A stretch of 64,000 nt of DNA, taken from NCBI GenBank assembly GCA_004802705.1, contig SGPL01000109.1, positions 1 through 64,000 of the forward strand, in the 5' to 3' direction. Origin of the DNA: Bondarzewia mesenterica. Its lineage: Eukaryota; Basidiomycota; Agaricomycetes; Russulales; Bondarzewiaceae. Below, one piece after another: positions 33,201-44,364 of this stretch. How positions within the stretch are numbered: the stretch's first letter is position 1; each line of letters opens with the position of its first letter. A model generated the notes under the pieces. The model searched no databases and was not told the DNA's origin. It saw only the letters and a list, made by a program, of their open reading frames with translations. Position numbers and translations under genes: made by a program.

Positions 33201-33874
33201 CAGCAAGAACTTGAGCTGGTGAGTATGATATCCTCCTTCTAGGTTCACATGATGCTAATGACCCTACCATGCTGCAGCTGAAGCGGCGCTTGGGTGTCAA
33301 AGGGACTGCAGGGACGACGTCAGCTCCAAGTAAGGTCGCTCAGCATCGACGGGAGTCTTTATCCTCTTTCATCACGCCGACAGTCTCTCGTCCTTCTTCA
33401 CGCCTATCTGGTGGGGGCGGGGATATGGCCAGGACTGGCAGGCTGTCGGAGGCACCGTCGACGGTAAAGACCTCGATGCTGGGAAAGAGCGTCCGGGCGA
33501 ATGGGTCGGCTAGCACTACCCCTGTCACATCAGGCACTGCTTCTACGCCGTCAACTGTGAAGCCCATCCGCTCGATTGATGGCTCTATGGGTCCTCCTCC
33601 GGCAAAGCCACGAATGTCTGCTCCGGCACCGATCCCGTCACATCCTCGAATCCCGTCATCTTCCGTCTCACGTTCTAGCACTAAAGCTGGGCAATCGTCT
33701 GCTCCTACGGTGAGCCACCCCCGAAGAGCGTCTTCGGCGATGGCGTCAGAGATCTCACGGACAGCTAGGCCCAGTACAGTGCCTAACCGAAACGTGGCCA
33801 GCCCGATTCTCAATGAGCAAGAGAAGGAGAATCTGGAGCCGAAGGACAAGCAGAGGTCTCTCGTCGCCGCTTGA
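30243..33874 (+). CDS. Long coiled-coil protein with KEN box; apparent one-base frameshift
   Basis: About 1160 residues. Exons: 30243-30577 (frame broken at an A7 run, 30475-30481), 30633-32599, 32661-33218 and 33278-33874. The N-terminus MWSKISHALKRS with MSGVLEQHPNLSVF is followed by Pro/Ser-rich sequence and a distinctive SIRSILRDRNTPGSGQ-VRFFSRDAYKVISP motif. Coiled coil begins around residue 400 (DEIFSLRTQLALQQEM) and continues for some 500 residues of heptads. The Ser/Pro/Thr-rich tail contains NEQEKENLEP, a KEN-box degron candidate. Removing one A restores MSRGQK-KIDTGEGYIRSPSPLTLPLPL. I recall this N-terminal motif in uncharacterised basidiomycete proteins. The overall layout suggests a cytoskeletal or spindle-associated scaffold with cell-cycle-controlled turnover, but that is inference. 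Confidence 0.8.
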
Positions 33875-34927
33875 GAAGCACATCGGAAGAACTTTTTTTC
33901 GTCGTGTTGCCTTCTGCCCGACATGAGGACTAATTTCTTTTTCATCTCATCTTATTTATGTCTCCTTTCGCTGTGGCTTGTTTTCTTGCTCATGCATCAT
34001 CGTCCCGCTTTCTGTTGACCACCATCGTCAACCCCGCATGCACTTTTCAGTTATGCCTGGCATATCACCCCGCCCTCCCTTGCGCCGCCCTCCCACAATA
34101 CTAATACCCTCTTCCGTTCGTACACCCTCGAACTTCGTTCATCCTCTGTTACTTTTCTGTCCGCATTTTTTTTGCAGCCGTGAGTCGCTGTCGATGAATC
34201 TGTCCGCTGTTGTATTATACTGTTCTCGTTGCTGCATATGGTTTGATACATCCACGCCGTGATCAAGAGGTGGTTCGACAATAGAAGGCCTTGCTACGTC
34301 CTCTTTTTCTAATGTAAATATACGTTACACTCAGTTCACGCTGATAGAAGTCGTCGGTCCCGCCAGCCTGCGGAAGTTCAGTCCTGCAATCTTACTTTTC
34401 CTCTTCCTACCAGTACCAAGCATTTCAGAGTGTAACCCTGCCGTAACTTTTGCTGTGTTCAGATGCCCTCCTGCCTCAACGGAGAAGATTATTGCAGTTA
34501 AGCACCCTGGCCCAGCTATTGCGACGGTCGAAATACTACGGAAAGTCGGACTTGTTATTCAATATGCAATCTTCAATCTTCATGACCATTCTCCGTCCGA
34601 CACGAAAGGCGCAATCGCAAACGTTAATCATGCAGAGTACAAAACAGCTTCGCGGATATTTTGGTCATTGCTTCTAGCGCGACAGTGGAAATTCAAGCAA
34701 ATAACAAAAAAAAATCCGAAGAGGTTGAACTCTGACAAGCTCGCATGCACTTCACGATGAAGATCGCAAGCAAATATAGTCTACAACCTGACACACAGTA
34801 CACGATCCCCACTAACCAATACTCAAACAACCAAACACAGTTCCGCTAGAGCAAAGAGTGCAGGAAAAAGCAAAGCAAAAAATAAAACAAAAACAAAGAC
34901 AAGGTAACCCATGATCCAACCAAAAGG
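33875..34927. other. Intergenic between convergent genes
   Basis: 3' flanks of the coiled-coil gene (+) and Lon gene (-). T-rich, with several short frames and no recognisable domain or RNA. Confidence 0.5.
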
Positions 34928-37900
34928 CTACAGCCGACTCTCAACGACCGTGTCCATCCTCGCCCGCCAACTCAACGCGCCCTTGCCAAACGCCGCCTCG
35001 AGCGCCTCGCGCAGGGTGCGCACGAACACGAACTGCATGCCGCGGCGCACCTCATCTGGCACCTCAAGCTGCACCTCCTTCCGGTTCGCCCAAGGCAGGA
35101 TGACCTTGGTGATCTGTGCGCGATGCGCTCCAAGCACCTGGTAGCAACAAAGATAAGTTTATGAGTGTGAAATGAGCGTGAGTACGGGACGATGTGTGGA
35201 GGGAACGGCACCTTCTCCTTGATCCCACCAACCGGCGTGACGTGCCCGCGGAGCGTGATCTATCAAACGGAGTGCGTGAGCGAACGCGGGCAAAATGGAA
35301 ATTTTCGTAACTCACCTCTCCGGTCATCGCGATGTTCGGCGGCACACACGCGCCCGTGAACAGCGACACGAATGCACACGTCTACGCACGGCAAACTCGG
35401 TCATCAGCACAACTCGACATGTAGTGCAAAACGAAAGCATATATGCACGCACCATGGCGATCCCCGCACTCGGCCCGTCCTTCTTCTGCGCGCCCGCAGG
35501 GAGGTGCAAGTGCACGTCAATCGTATCAGGGACGCGCATCGGGTCCTGCGCGCGCGCCCCCGTGATCCCGAGCTCGTACGCGTGCGTCTTGACCCAGCTC
35601 AGCGCGAGCTCACCACTCTCCTTGATGACCTGTCCGTATCACCCGCATCAACAACAGAGTGCATACAAGGAGCAGATATGATAAAATGACGAAAAACAGC
35701 GACGAACGTACCGCGCCCAACGAGCCCGTCAGCAACAACTTCCCGCTCCCGGGCACCGCGATCGTCTCTACAGGCATGATCTCGCCCTCTCCCATGCCCG
35801 TGACAACGAGGCCATACACGACACCCCGCCTCGGCTCCCTCTCGTGCTCGTCCCCATCCCAGCGTGCAATTCCGAGGATCCCCTCCAGCTCGTGCACTTC
35901 CACCACGCTGCGATATCCGCCGCCCGACGAGTCTGCCGGGACCGCGATCGCAGGGAGCGCGTCCGACTTCTCCTTGTCCGCGTCCCCGTCGAGGTGCTCG
36001 GCCCATTCGACCGCCCTGAACCGCACGACGCTCCCAATCGTCCTCTCGAGGCTGCGCACACCGGCTTCGCGCGTATAATGCGTCACAATGTGCAGCAGTG
36101 CGGGCTCGGTCAGCGTCAGGCGCTCAGGGGACAAACCATTCAGTTTCAACTGTTTAGGCAGGAGGAACCGGCGCGCGATATTCAGCTTTTCGTCGTATGT
36201 GTAACCTGTAAGTGCATTCATTTTCAGCATATAGGCAGTTAGATGCGCACCCCTCTTGCGGAAGGCATGAGGATATCGGGAAGAACAGGACGCACCAGAT
36301 AGTTGGATGATCTCGCATCGGTCAAGGAGAGGAGCCGCGATAGTGTCAAGGGAATTCGCGGTGCAGATGAACAGTATTTGACTCAAATCTATGGGCACGT
36401 TCATATAATGATCCTGTCAAGGCCGTCAGACTTGAGAAGTAGATCAAAATGAATGACGCACGTTGAACGTATGGTTCTGCTCAGGATCCAGCACCTCCAA
36501 CAGCGCCGCAGCAGGATCGCCATGAAAATTCGACTGTCCCACTTTATCGATCTCGTCTCTGCCCACAAAAAAAAAGAAAGAGGGAACAGAAAATACAATT
36601 GAGCGCGTCTCCCCGAAAAGAAAAAAGCGAAAAAAGCGAGCCACGTCACTCACAACAATAAAACGGGATCAGCGCGCCCCGCCTTGCGCAGCGCCTGCAC
36701 GATGAGCCCTGGCCCGCTGGCGACATACGTCCGCCTGTGTCCCCGAATCTCGCCCTCGTCCCGCACGCCACCCAACGCGATCCGCTGGAACGGCCGTCCG
36801 AGCGCCTTGGCGATAGACTGTCCAAGCGACGTCTTGCCCGTCCCTGGTGGACCCACGAACCTGCCATAACAAAAAAAAACACAGACAAAGGGAATCAGAA
36901 AGATGATTGTGAATATACAACTTCAGCAGAGGGAGGCCGAATCGATCTGACTTACAGGAGTATGGGGCCCTTCACGCCCCGTCGCGCGCGCCGCTTCATG
37001 GGCACGGGTTTGGGTAGGATCGCCGACTTACTCGAAACGCCGTCGTACACATCCGGCGAGTACTTGACAAGCGCTTTCGATCCGACCGCGGTACCGCCTT
37101 CCACAGACTTCTGATTCGGACGCTGGTCAGCGAGCACCTTCGTCGTCTCCGCTTCTCGTGCCTTCTCCTCCTCGGCTTGCACGCGCGCCTCTGCCTCTGC
37201 AGCCTGCATCTCGCGCAGCCGGACGACGGCGAGGTACTCGATGAGCCGTCGCTTGACGCGATCGAGCCCAAAATGGTCCGCATCAAGCTGGCGCTGCGCG
37301 TTCGCGAGGAAAGCACGACTGCGAATGGGTTGGACGGTCGCTGCGTTTCCTTCAATGCCAGCGGAAGGAGACAAAGGTGTGATTGAGGACCAGGGAAGCG
37401 ACGTGAGCCATTCGAGCTGATTATATGCAGTCATGAAACATCAATATATGCATCCCTTCGCGAGTCAAAAACGACAAGGTAACGCACGTAATTCCTCACG
37501 ACCCCATACTCGGCGCTCTGTTGAGGGATCCTCCTTAGCCGTCTCCACTCACCGACCCCGACCCTCCTCTCCTCCGACCCCAACTCCATCGCCAATATCC
37601 GCCTTTTCACTTCCGCCAACTCATCCTCCCCCTCCGCATCCTGGTCCAACTCGGACGCGCCGTCCAAGCCAGAGCCCACGCCGGAGTGGAGGCTGTTGAG
37701 CTCAGCCTGAATGGCGGCGAGTTGCTGTCGAAGGAAGAGCTCCTTCTGCTGCTTTGAGAGCGACTCGTCGACGGCCGAGGCGATCTTGGTGGACACCTCA
37801 GAGATGGAGGCTAGTTTGATGAAGATGGTCGTCGCGCGCTTGAGGCAGTCGTTGACGTCCGCGGCGGAGAGGAACTCTGCCACCATCAATGTCAGCATAC

Positions 37901-38564
37901 ATACAGTTGAACTATCCGCGAGCACGGATAGGAAGGACTTACCCAGCTTGTCGTCATATTCGGTGTTAGCGGCGACCGCGGCGACCAACGCATCGGCCAT
38001 CAGAGCCGCGCGTTGTTCCGGGAGCTCCTCCACGAGCTCTGCAGTTTTCTTCCACTGCTCGCGTCTGCGCGGCTGATGAGTATCATGTGCGAGACGCTCG
38101 AGAAGACGTAGGGAAGCAGAGCGGAAGGAAGCGAAAGATTCCGGCGAGGGCAAAGCAGCCGGCACAGGGAGCGACACGTCCAGCAAGGGCAGCGGGTCAC
38201 TTTGCATGAACTTGTCGGTGGACGCGGGGGTTACGAGGCGCACGCGAGACAAGCCGTGGAGTGTCAACAAGTGTGGTTGCACAGAGGAGCGCGTGGGCGG
38301 GTTGGCGAGGCGAATGATGCGCGCGGTGACGCCCCATTCGTTCAATCGTTGTGTCGAATCGGCAGATGGTTCGGAGGATGGGGGAAGAATAGGGACGGCG
38401 GCGAGCGTGGGATGAGTGTCGGCATTGTCTATGAGAGAGACAATGGCCTCGGCGACGGTGGGAGGAATAGGGAAAGTCAGCCTCGCCGAAGGGAGTAGAA
38501 CGAGCGGGTGGGGGAGCGGAATGGTGTGAAGCTTGGAGGTTGACGTTGAGGGCGAAGGAGACAT
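34928..38564 (-). CDS. Peroxisomal Lon protease (LONP2 type)
   Basis: ATP-dependent serine protease for quality control of peroxisomal matrix proteins. It starts [29 protein letters not shown], a LON N-domain without a mitochondrial presequence, then a helical region ([16 protein letters not shown]). In the AAA+ module Walker A is [13 protein letters not shown], Walker B LLLDEIDKVG, and the sensor region [13 protein letters not shown]. The protease domain has catalytic Ser in [11 protein letters not shown] and Lys in GGIKEKVLGAHRA. The extreme C-terminus is ESRL, a canonical PTS1 (SRL), which fixes the peroxisomal assignment. There are multiple introns; one in the N-domain (after YDDKL, joining EFLSAAD) keeps an open frame and is easily missed. 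Length of about 1000 residues is normal. Confidence 0.95.
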
Positions 38565-39534
38565 GTCTGACTGAGAGTGTCACAATTAAGCCTGGTATGA
38601 TGAGCTTTGGGAGCTTGCCCACCAGTATAAGGAGTACTGCGATTCTGAACTTTGAAGTCTTTAGATATGGCACTTTATCACATGATCCGGCGAATAAGGG
38701 GCCCTCGGCGTCTAATATAATATCCTCGTCCTCGAGAGGTACTGCAAGGACATACAAGAGGACCGATTCAACGTCGCACGATTGCTATGTACAAGATGTA
38801 TATTTCGAAAGCAATACAGATTGTGACAGATAAAGATAGAAAAATTCACTCTGCAGAACGCCAAATCCAATCTATACCGTGTTGGAATCCGGCAAGACAA
38901 TCAATAAACTCACCGGAAGCGAAAGCCATCATCGTAGAAGCAGAAATTCCCGTCTTAAGTCCATGATTGGGCGTGGCGAACGAAACGAACGTGGATAATA
39001 CGCATGGAATCAGGCCTTCAGAGATGAAACTGGGAAGTTAACAACGATCGATCGATACAGTGGGGATGAAAAAAGAAACGCGGCGGAATGCATATGCATG
39101 TACTAGAAGAACAACCAAAAAACTCTCGGGGTTGACTCGATGACCAGCTCTGTGCATATACATAGACATGACACTATAACCTCCCCGTCTACTTGCAGAG
39201 GTCCGCTGCTACTACTGACTACTCGGATTGCTAGTACGACTACTTCTTACTTCGAATTGCTAGCTACTATGACGTGCAGATCGCGATGCTGTGTGTGTGC
39301 CTCCTTCAGATGGCATTGTTGATGAGAGATGAAAGAGAGTGAGAAAAAAAGAAAAACGAATTGCATGCACGCGATGAGGTCATGAAACGATACGAGAGAC
39401 CGTGAAAAGATCAAGCTGAAAGAAAAAGGGGAAACGACAGAAAGAAAGGGGGGAAACGACAGAAAGAGAGCGAGGAAAAAAGAAACTGAGACATTCAGGA
39501 AAGCAAAATCACAAGCCAGAGTCGACAAAATTGT
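38565..39534. other. Intergenic, no gene seen
   Basis: Upstream of the Lon gene and downstream of importin beta. Contains GAAAG-rich purine tracts (39330-39500) and AT-rich sequence; no coding domain, RNA or repeat family recognised. Confidence 0.5.
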
Positions 39535-42500
39535 TCATGCAGTCGCACGCTTGACCATCTGCACATGGCGAGAGGAACCATCAGTACCAGACCGGTGGTA
39601 AGGCAAGAAAAACCCAAATACCTCGCGTGCCCACCGGATCGTCTTCTTCATGTCCGAGGAGTAGCGTCCCTTGGTGCTCAGCGCCGGCGACATCCACTCT
39701 ACAAGCAAGAACTCCTTCGCCTGACCATTTGGAAACGAGTCCGCGATATCACCAATGACGCCGTACGCGAGCTTCTCCAGTGCCTCGCCCGTCTCGTTGT
39801 CCGCGAGCACGGTCTGCACCAGTTCGAGTATGTGCGGGACATGGGGGACGAGCAGGTTGACTGTGCACACTGTCAGATCGTCTTGAGCGATGCATGGGCG
39901 GTATGACTGACCTTTGTCCGTGTTCTTGAGACCCGTGATGATGCCCGTGTGGGCCTCCAAGATGCCCTCACGCAAGCTGGCGATGTAATCGATAGACTCG
40001 TAGTCCAGCTACAACCAAGTCCGATTGGTCAAACTCGCCCCACTGATTTCGTTTCATGTACTCACCGGGTTCGCCTGGAGTGCCGCAGCCTGTCTCAGCA
40101 CTGTCATGGCCGTGTCGAGGTACGGCTCGAACTTGGGACCGATGGCGAGTGCGATATCACCGAAGCATGCCAATATTGCGATCTTCACATTGCGGTTGAG
40201 CACCTCACTGGACAGGTTCTCAAGCAGGACTGTAACGAATGCGTCCGCGTACTGCGCGCTCTCATCTCCCAGCGCACGGGTTATATCGCCAATGATGCCG
40301 ACCGCGACCGTGCACAATTGCGTGTCCTCGTATGCTTTGAGAGCAGGATACAAGTAAGGCAGGAAAGCTTGGCTGTAGGGCGCAAACTGCTGTTCGATCA
40401 CTGTCGGAAAACATATGATGAGCCACCTGCACCAGACCATGTTCTGTACTAGATTACGAACCTGCTGCCAACGAGCCGACGACAAGGAACGCGTCTTCAA
40501 GAATCGTAGATGCTTTGCCCGCAGATTGGATCAATTGCAACATGAGGGTCATGATACGGTCCGCCAGTGGCTGGATGCCCACATTGAGCTTGCGGATAAC
40601 ACTCTGTAGAAAAGATGATCAGATGTTAATTCGAATATTAAGATGAATTGCAGATACATACCACGGTGACGCTGCAAAGGTTGCTTTGAAGGTCATTCCA
40701 GTTGTTGCGGTCATCTGAGCCGAGAATTTGGTTTTGCACATTCAAAAGGTGTTCCATCCTCTGCAGGATCGTGACGACGGTATTTTTTGTACAACGGGGA
40801 TGACATCGGTCGTCGCCTGTTGTACAAAAGACGTAATCGCCTCGTAAGCGGAGGTGCGGAAGTTCGACTCATTGCTAGCTCTGGACCCAAAATTGTCATT
40901 CTGCACAACCGAGCCAAGAAGAAAAAAAAACTCACGTCTCGGTGACACGCAAAAGCGCCGAGACGATGCCCTCAAAGTACGGCGATAGAGGGCTCGTCTG
41001 GGCGTTGTCGCTATCGTACATCTCATATAGGCCATCTGCCAAATTCATCAGTGCCCAGCAGCAGTTGGCTATGATTCTCGGGCTGTCCTGCAAGCCGTTG
41101 ACGAGAGCGGAGATGAGCGGATGGAGGTGCACATCGGGTTTGATGGTTGTGATGAGCGACTCGCAAACACGGCCGAGTGTCCAAGCGGTGGTATCCTTCA
41201 CGTGGATGTTCGAGTCATTCATCATGTCGATAAGGATAGGGAGCGCCTGGTTGACTAGAGGCGTGAGCACCCCAGGGTCCGGCCCTACGAGGATCGATCC
41301 GAACGCCATGACGGCAGCCTCTCGCTGGTGCCAATCTTGCGATTTGATGTTGGCTTCAATGAATGGTATCACAGCTGGGACAATTGCATCGTGCACGGCT
41401 TGTGCGAGGAAGGTAACACAGGTACCAGCGGCCATGGATACATTCCATTCATCTTCTTCGGCATCTTCGTCTTGACGGGTGAGGAGCATCAAGAGGACGG
41501 GTATGATTTCCGGAAGTGCGATCTTCGCGAAATATTTTGGCTCTTCGACTTCACCATCGATCAGACCCTGCAAAAAAAAGTCAACATGGCAGAATTTTTT
41601 TTTTCTAAAGCAGATAGTTACATCTTGGGAATCCTGGTAATCAGACTCCATGGCCGCTTCGTCCTCAGCCACAGCGGTCCAGAACTCGATCGCTTGCAGG
41701 GCAACAGTCTCTTCAGGAGACTTCATACCCATAACTGTGAGCTGTGGCCAGAGGTCAGGGTCAGATTCCGCAGCACGGCCATGAAGGACAAAACATACCC
41801 CAAACAAGGCCCGCTCCATATAGAACGCCATCTTATGGTAGTATAGGGACATGATTCGCACTAGACATTCAAAAGCGGAGGCCTGGACTTGAATAGATGG
41901 ATTTTGTGTCGCCTCGCAGACGACTTGCATAATGTAATTGCGTTCCCCCTACAAAGAAGACACCATGAGGACAATACACAAGAGCTAAGGGTTGTCTCGG
42001 TACCTCGCGCTCGAAGTTTTCGCGGATGAATACCAAAGAGTTGTAGAGCGCTTGCGTGGCCGCCAACTGCACCTCGGGTGATGGCTCCTCCTTCCGCGCT
42101 CCATGTACGACAGCCGTCAGGATCTCATTTGCACGAACGCTCAGAATATCCGGGTCCTGCATAGAAATATCAGCGAAAATCCCATCAAACAGAGGGGCAT
42201 CACGCACTATTGATTCGCAGATATACCCAATCGAATTCAACGTAGCAATTCTCAAAGGCGTGTTGGCAGCGTTGTTGACAAACCCAAGCAAAATCTCAAT
42301 CAACTCTGGCCACTGCCCTTGTGGCAACTCCACTGCCGCGATAGCAGCAACACACTGGGCGGCAACGCTACCAGCCTTTTGAACCGGAGAATGCAAAGTC
42401 ATCAAAACGTCTTGCTTGACCTTGCCTCTTGTATCTGTATCAAGTGCTAACCAACGATTTGAATAATCGGTTTGTCGCGTGATGTCCTGCGCAACGAAAT

Positions 42501-42885
42501 TGAGTTCAGAGACGAGCAAATTGGCGAACAAGCGCATAACATACTCGAGCGGTGAGAGCGTTCTTCAATGCCAGACCCGCAGCATTCCTCACGAACACAG
42601 ATGTATTCTCATTTACGAGCTCTGCTGATAACATGAGCATGTATGCAGGCTGAGACACAAGAGCATCAGTCGGTCAATGTGTCGGAGCCGGAGTCATTCT
42701 CTGGACTCTGGACTCACGTAGTTCTCCCGCGATGCGCTTTCCAGTTTTTGAGTAGCATCTTCACGCGTATTCTGGTCTGATTAAAGAGGAAAATAAGTAT
42801 TTTAGCACGGTCAGAGGAGTAGGACGCGAGAAATCGGGGGCGCACCAGCGGATAGGGTATTGGCGAGGAGTTCACCAGCGTTCAT
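39535..42885 (-). CDS. KAP95: Importin subunit beta-1 (karyopherin), with apparent one-base frameshift
   Basis: Nuclear import receptor that binds importin alpha/cargo, nucleoporins and RanGTP. It begins MNAGELLANTLSAD, followed by HEAT repeats across the whole length. Landmarks are AGLALKNAL, WLALD, QVKQDVL-like, PLRIATLNSIGYICE, RENFEREGERNYIMQVVCEA, AIEFWTAVAEDE, acidic loop DEDAEEDEWNVSMAAGTC, QDWHQREAAVMAFGSILVGPDP, VKDTTAWTLGRVCE, FGDIALAIG and a C-terminal MKKTIRWAREMVKRATA. About 860 residues is the normal length. The frame breaks once: at plus-strand T6 (40783-40788), where the protein should continue VIPVVQ-NTVVTILQRMEHLL. Removing one base restores it. Importin beta is essential, so a sequencing error is the likeliest cause. 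Divergent from LSm7. Confidence 0.95.
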
Positions 42886-43254
42886 GATAGCAATTGTGTA
42901 TTAACGAGCTAAGATCGAGTGAAAACTAGTTCAATAAGGCGTCCTTTATGAAATAAAGAGTATTCGGAAATTAGCACTAACCAGGAAAATAAGGCGGGAG
43001 GCGGAACTAGTGATCTTATAAGTGGGTTGAGGGAAAGAAGAGCGCCTACAAGTCGCGGCGTCGGATTTTCAAAAGCCACTGGCGTCGACTGCCATAGACC
43101 CTTCAATTATCTATTTGGCATACTGGCTTTTCCGTTCTCTTCCAAGGCTTCATTAAGCATCATTGTTCAGATTGATCTTTCGCTTTAACTTCAACGGCAC
43201 GACAGACGCATTTGCCGCAAAAATCGACAACAGAACCGCTTTGTTTTTATTGTT
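42886..43254. promoter_or_regulatory. Divergent promoter, importin beta / LSm7
   Basis: The 369 bases between two divergent start codons. No clear TATA; both genes are housekeeping, where TATA-less promoters are usual. Confidence 0.5.
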
Positions 43255-43811
43255 ATGGCAGATCGGGTTTGTTGTCCATAGCTTGTGCCACGCAATTTGG
43301 TATGTCGTTTGTTAATCCTCTCCCGTTCAGGGCCGGGGTACAGCTAGAGGAAGGGGATCAACAGGACCATCGCGAGGTCGCCATGGAGGCCCACAAGGGC
43401 CACAGCCGACAATGGACAAGCCAAAGCGCGAGGCCATTCTCGATCTTTCAAAGTACGTGAATGAGCGCATCCGCGTGAAGTTCACGGGCGGCAGGGAGGG
43501 TGCGTGTGTCCGCGTATGCGCATTCTAACTTGATCCCTGAATACTTTTATTTTATTTTACAAATAGTAACGGGAGTCCTGAAAGGCTACGACCAGCTGCT
43601 GAACCTCGTGTTGGATGAGGTACAGGAGGTAGTACAAGGTGAGCTCTATTGTTTTTGCTCAGATAAAAGACATTGAAACAACAAGAATGCAGACCCAGAA
43701 CCACATATCCGCACATTAGGTCTTGCAGTCCTTCGAGGCCCCACGATTACCCTCCTAAGCCCAGTGGATGGACTTGAAGAGATCGCAAATCCATTCGTGT
43801 CACAGGAGTAA
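43255..43811 (+). CDS. LSM7: U6 snRNA-associated Sm-like protein LSm7
   Basis: Subunit of the heptameric LSm1-7 ring (mRNA decapping/decay) and LSm2-8 ring (U6 snRNA). 123 residues in four exons: a 12-base first exon 43255-43266, then 43331-43499, 43567-43638 and 43693-43811. An RG-rich N-terminus (MADRGRGTARGRGS) precedes KREAILDLSKYVNERIRVKF, Sm1 with VTGVLKGYDQLLNLVLDEV, and Sm2 with LGLAVLRGPTITLLSPVDG; it ends FVSQE. The first exon was chosen because it joins in frame to the Arg/Gly leader typical of fungal LSm7. The internal Met at 43412 would also give an Sm fold. It lies next to two other RNA-decay genes. Confidence 0.95.
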
Positions 43812-44364
43812 TCGAGCGGGTCGTTTGATAGTACTGAGCGCGTCTCCTGTGGTGATGCACTGAGACGTAATACCGTCTCTTGGAGAGTAGGCGATGTAAT
43901 CTATGTGCAGAAAAATGTACGAGTATGTTCCGCCTCTCTTCGCACTCACTCATTCAGACGAAGGGCACAGTCGACAAGATGCATACTATATGTCATTGAT
44001 TGCAAGTGTAGGCACGCAGTGCTTTGAACGTGCAAACTGAAAGAAGTACACTGAGCTATATTCCAAAAGCTCGATACCGTGACACAAGAACGTACTAAGG
44101 CATCCGCCGACAAACGGTGCCGGTGATAGCACAAGATGTAAGGTATGATGTGAGAAATGTGCCTCAAATGGTAAAACAGTGAATCTGTAAATGAGGACGG
44201 TACGCAGTCCATAGCGATCGAACCAGTATACCCAGTCGATATCGTCGGACTCTACCATGATCCATGCAGATCACAACGGGATTGAATGGACCAGTCGCGG
44301 TGTTGTTGGTTGGAGGGGTAAGTAACATGATGTTACAGAGACATGAACGAACCGAAGAAAGTGG
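43812..44364. other. Intergenic between convergent genes
   Basis: 3' flanks of LSm7 (+) and the Cid1-type gene (-). Nothing recognised. Confidence 0.5.
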
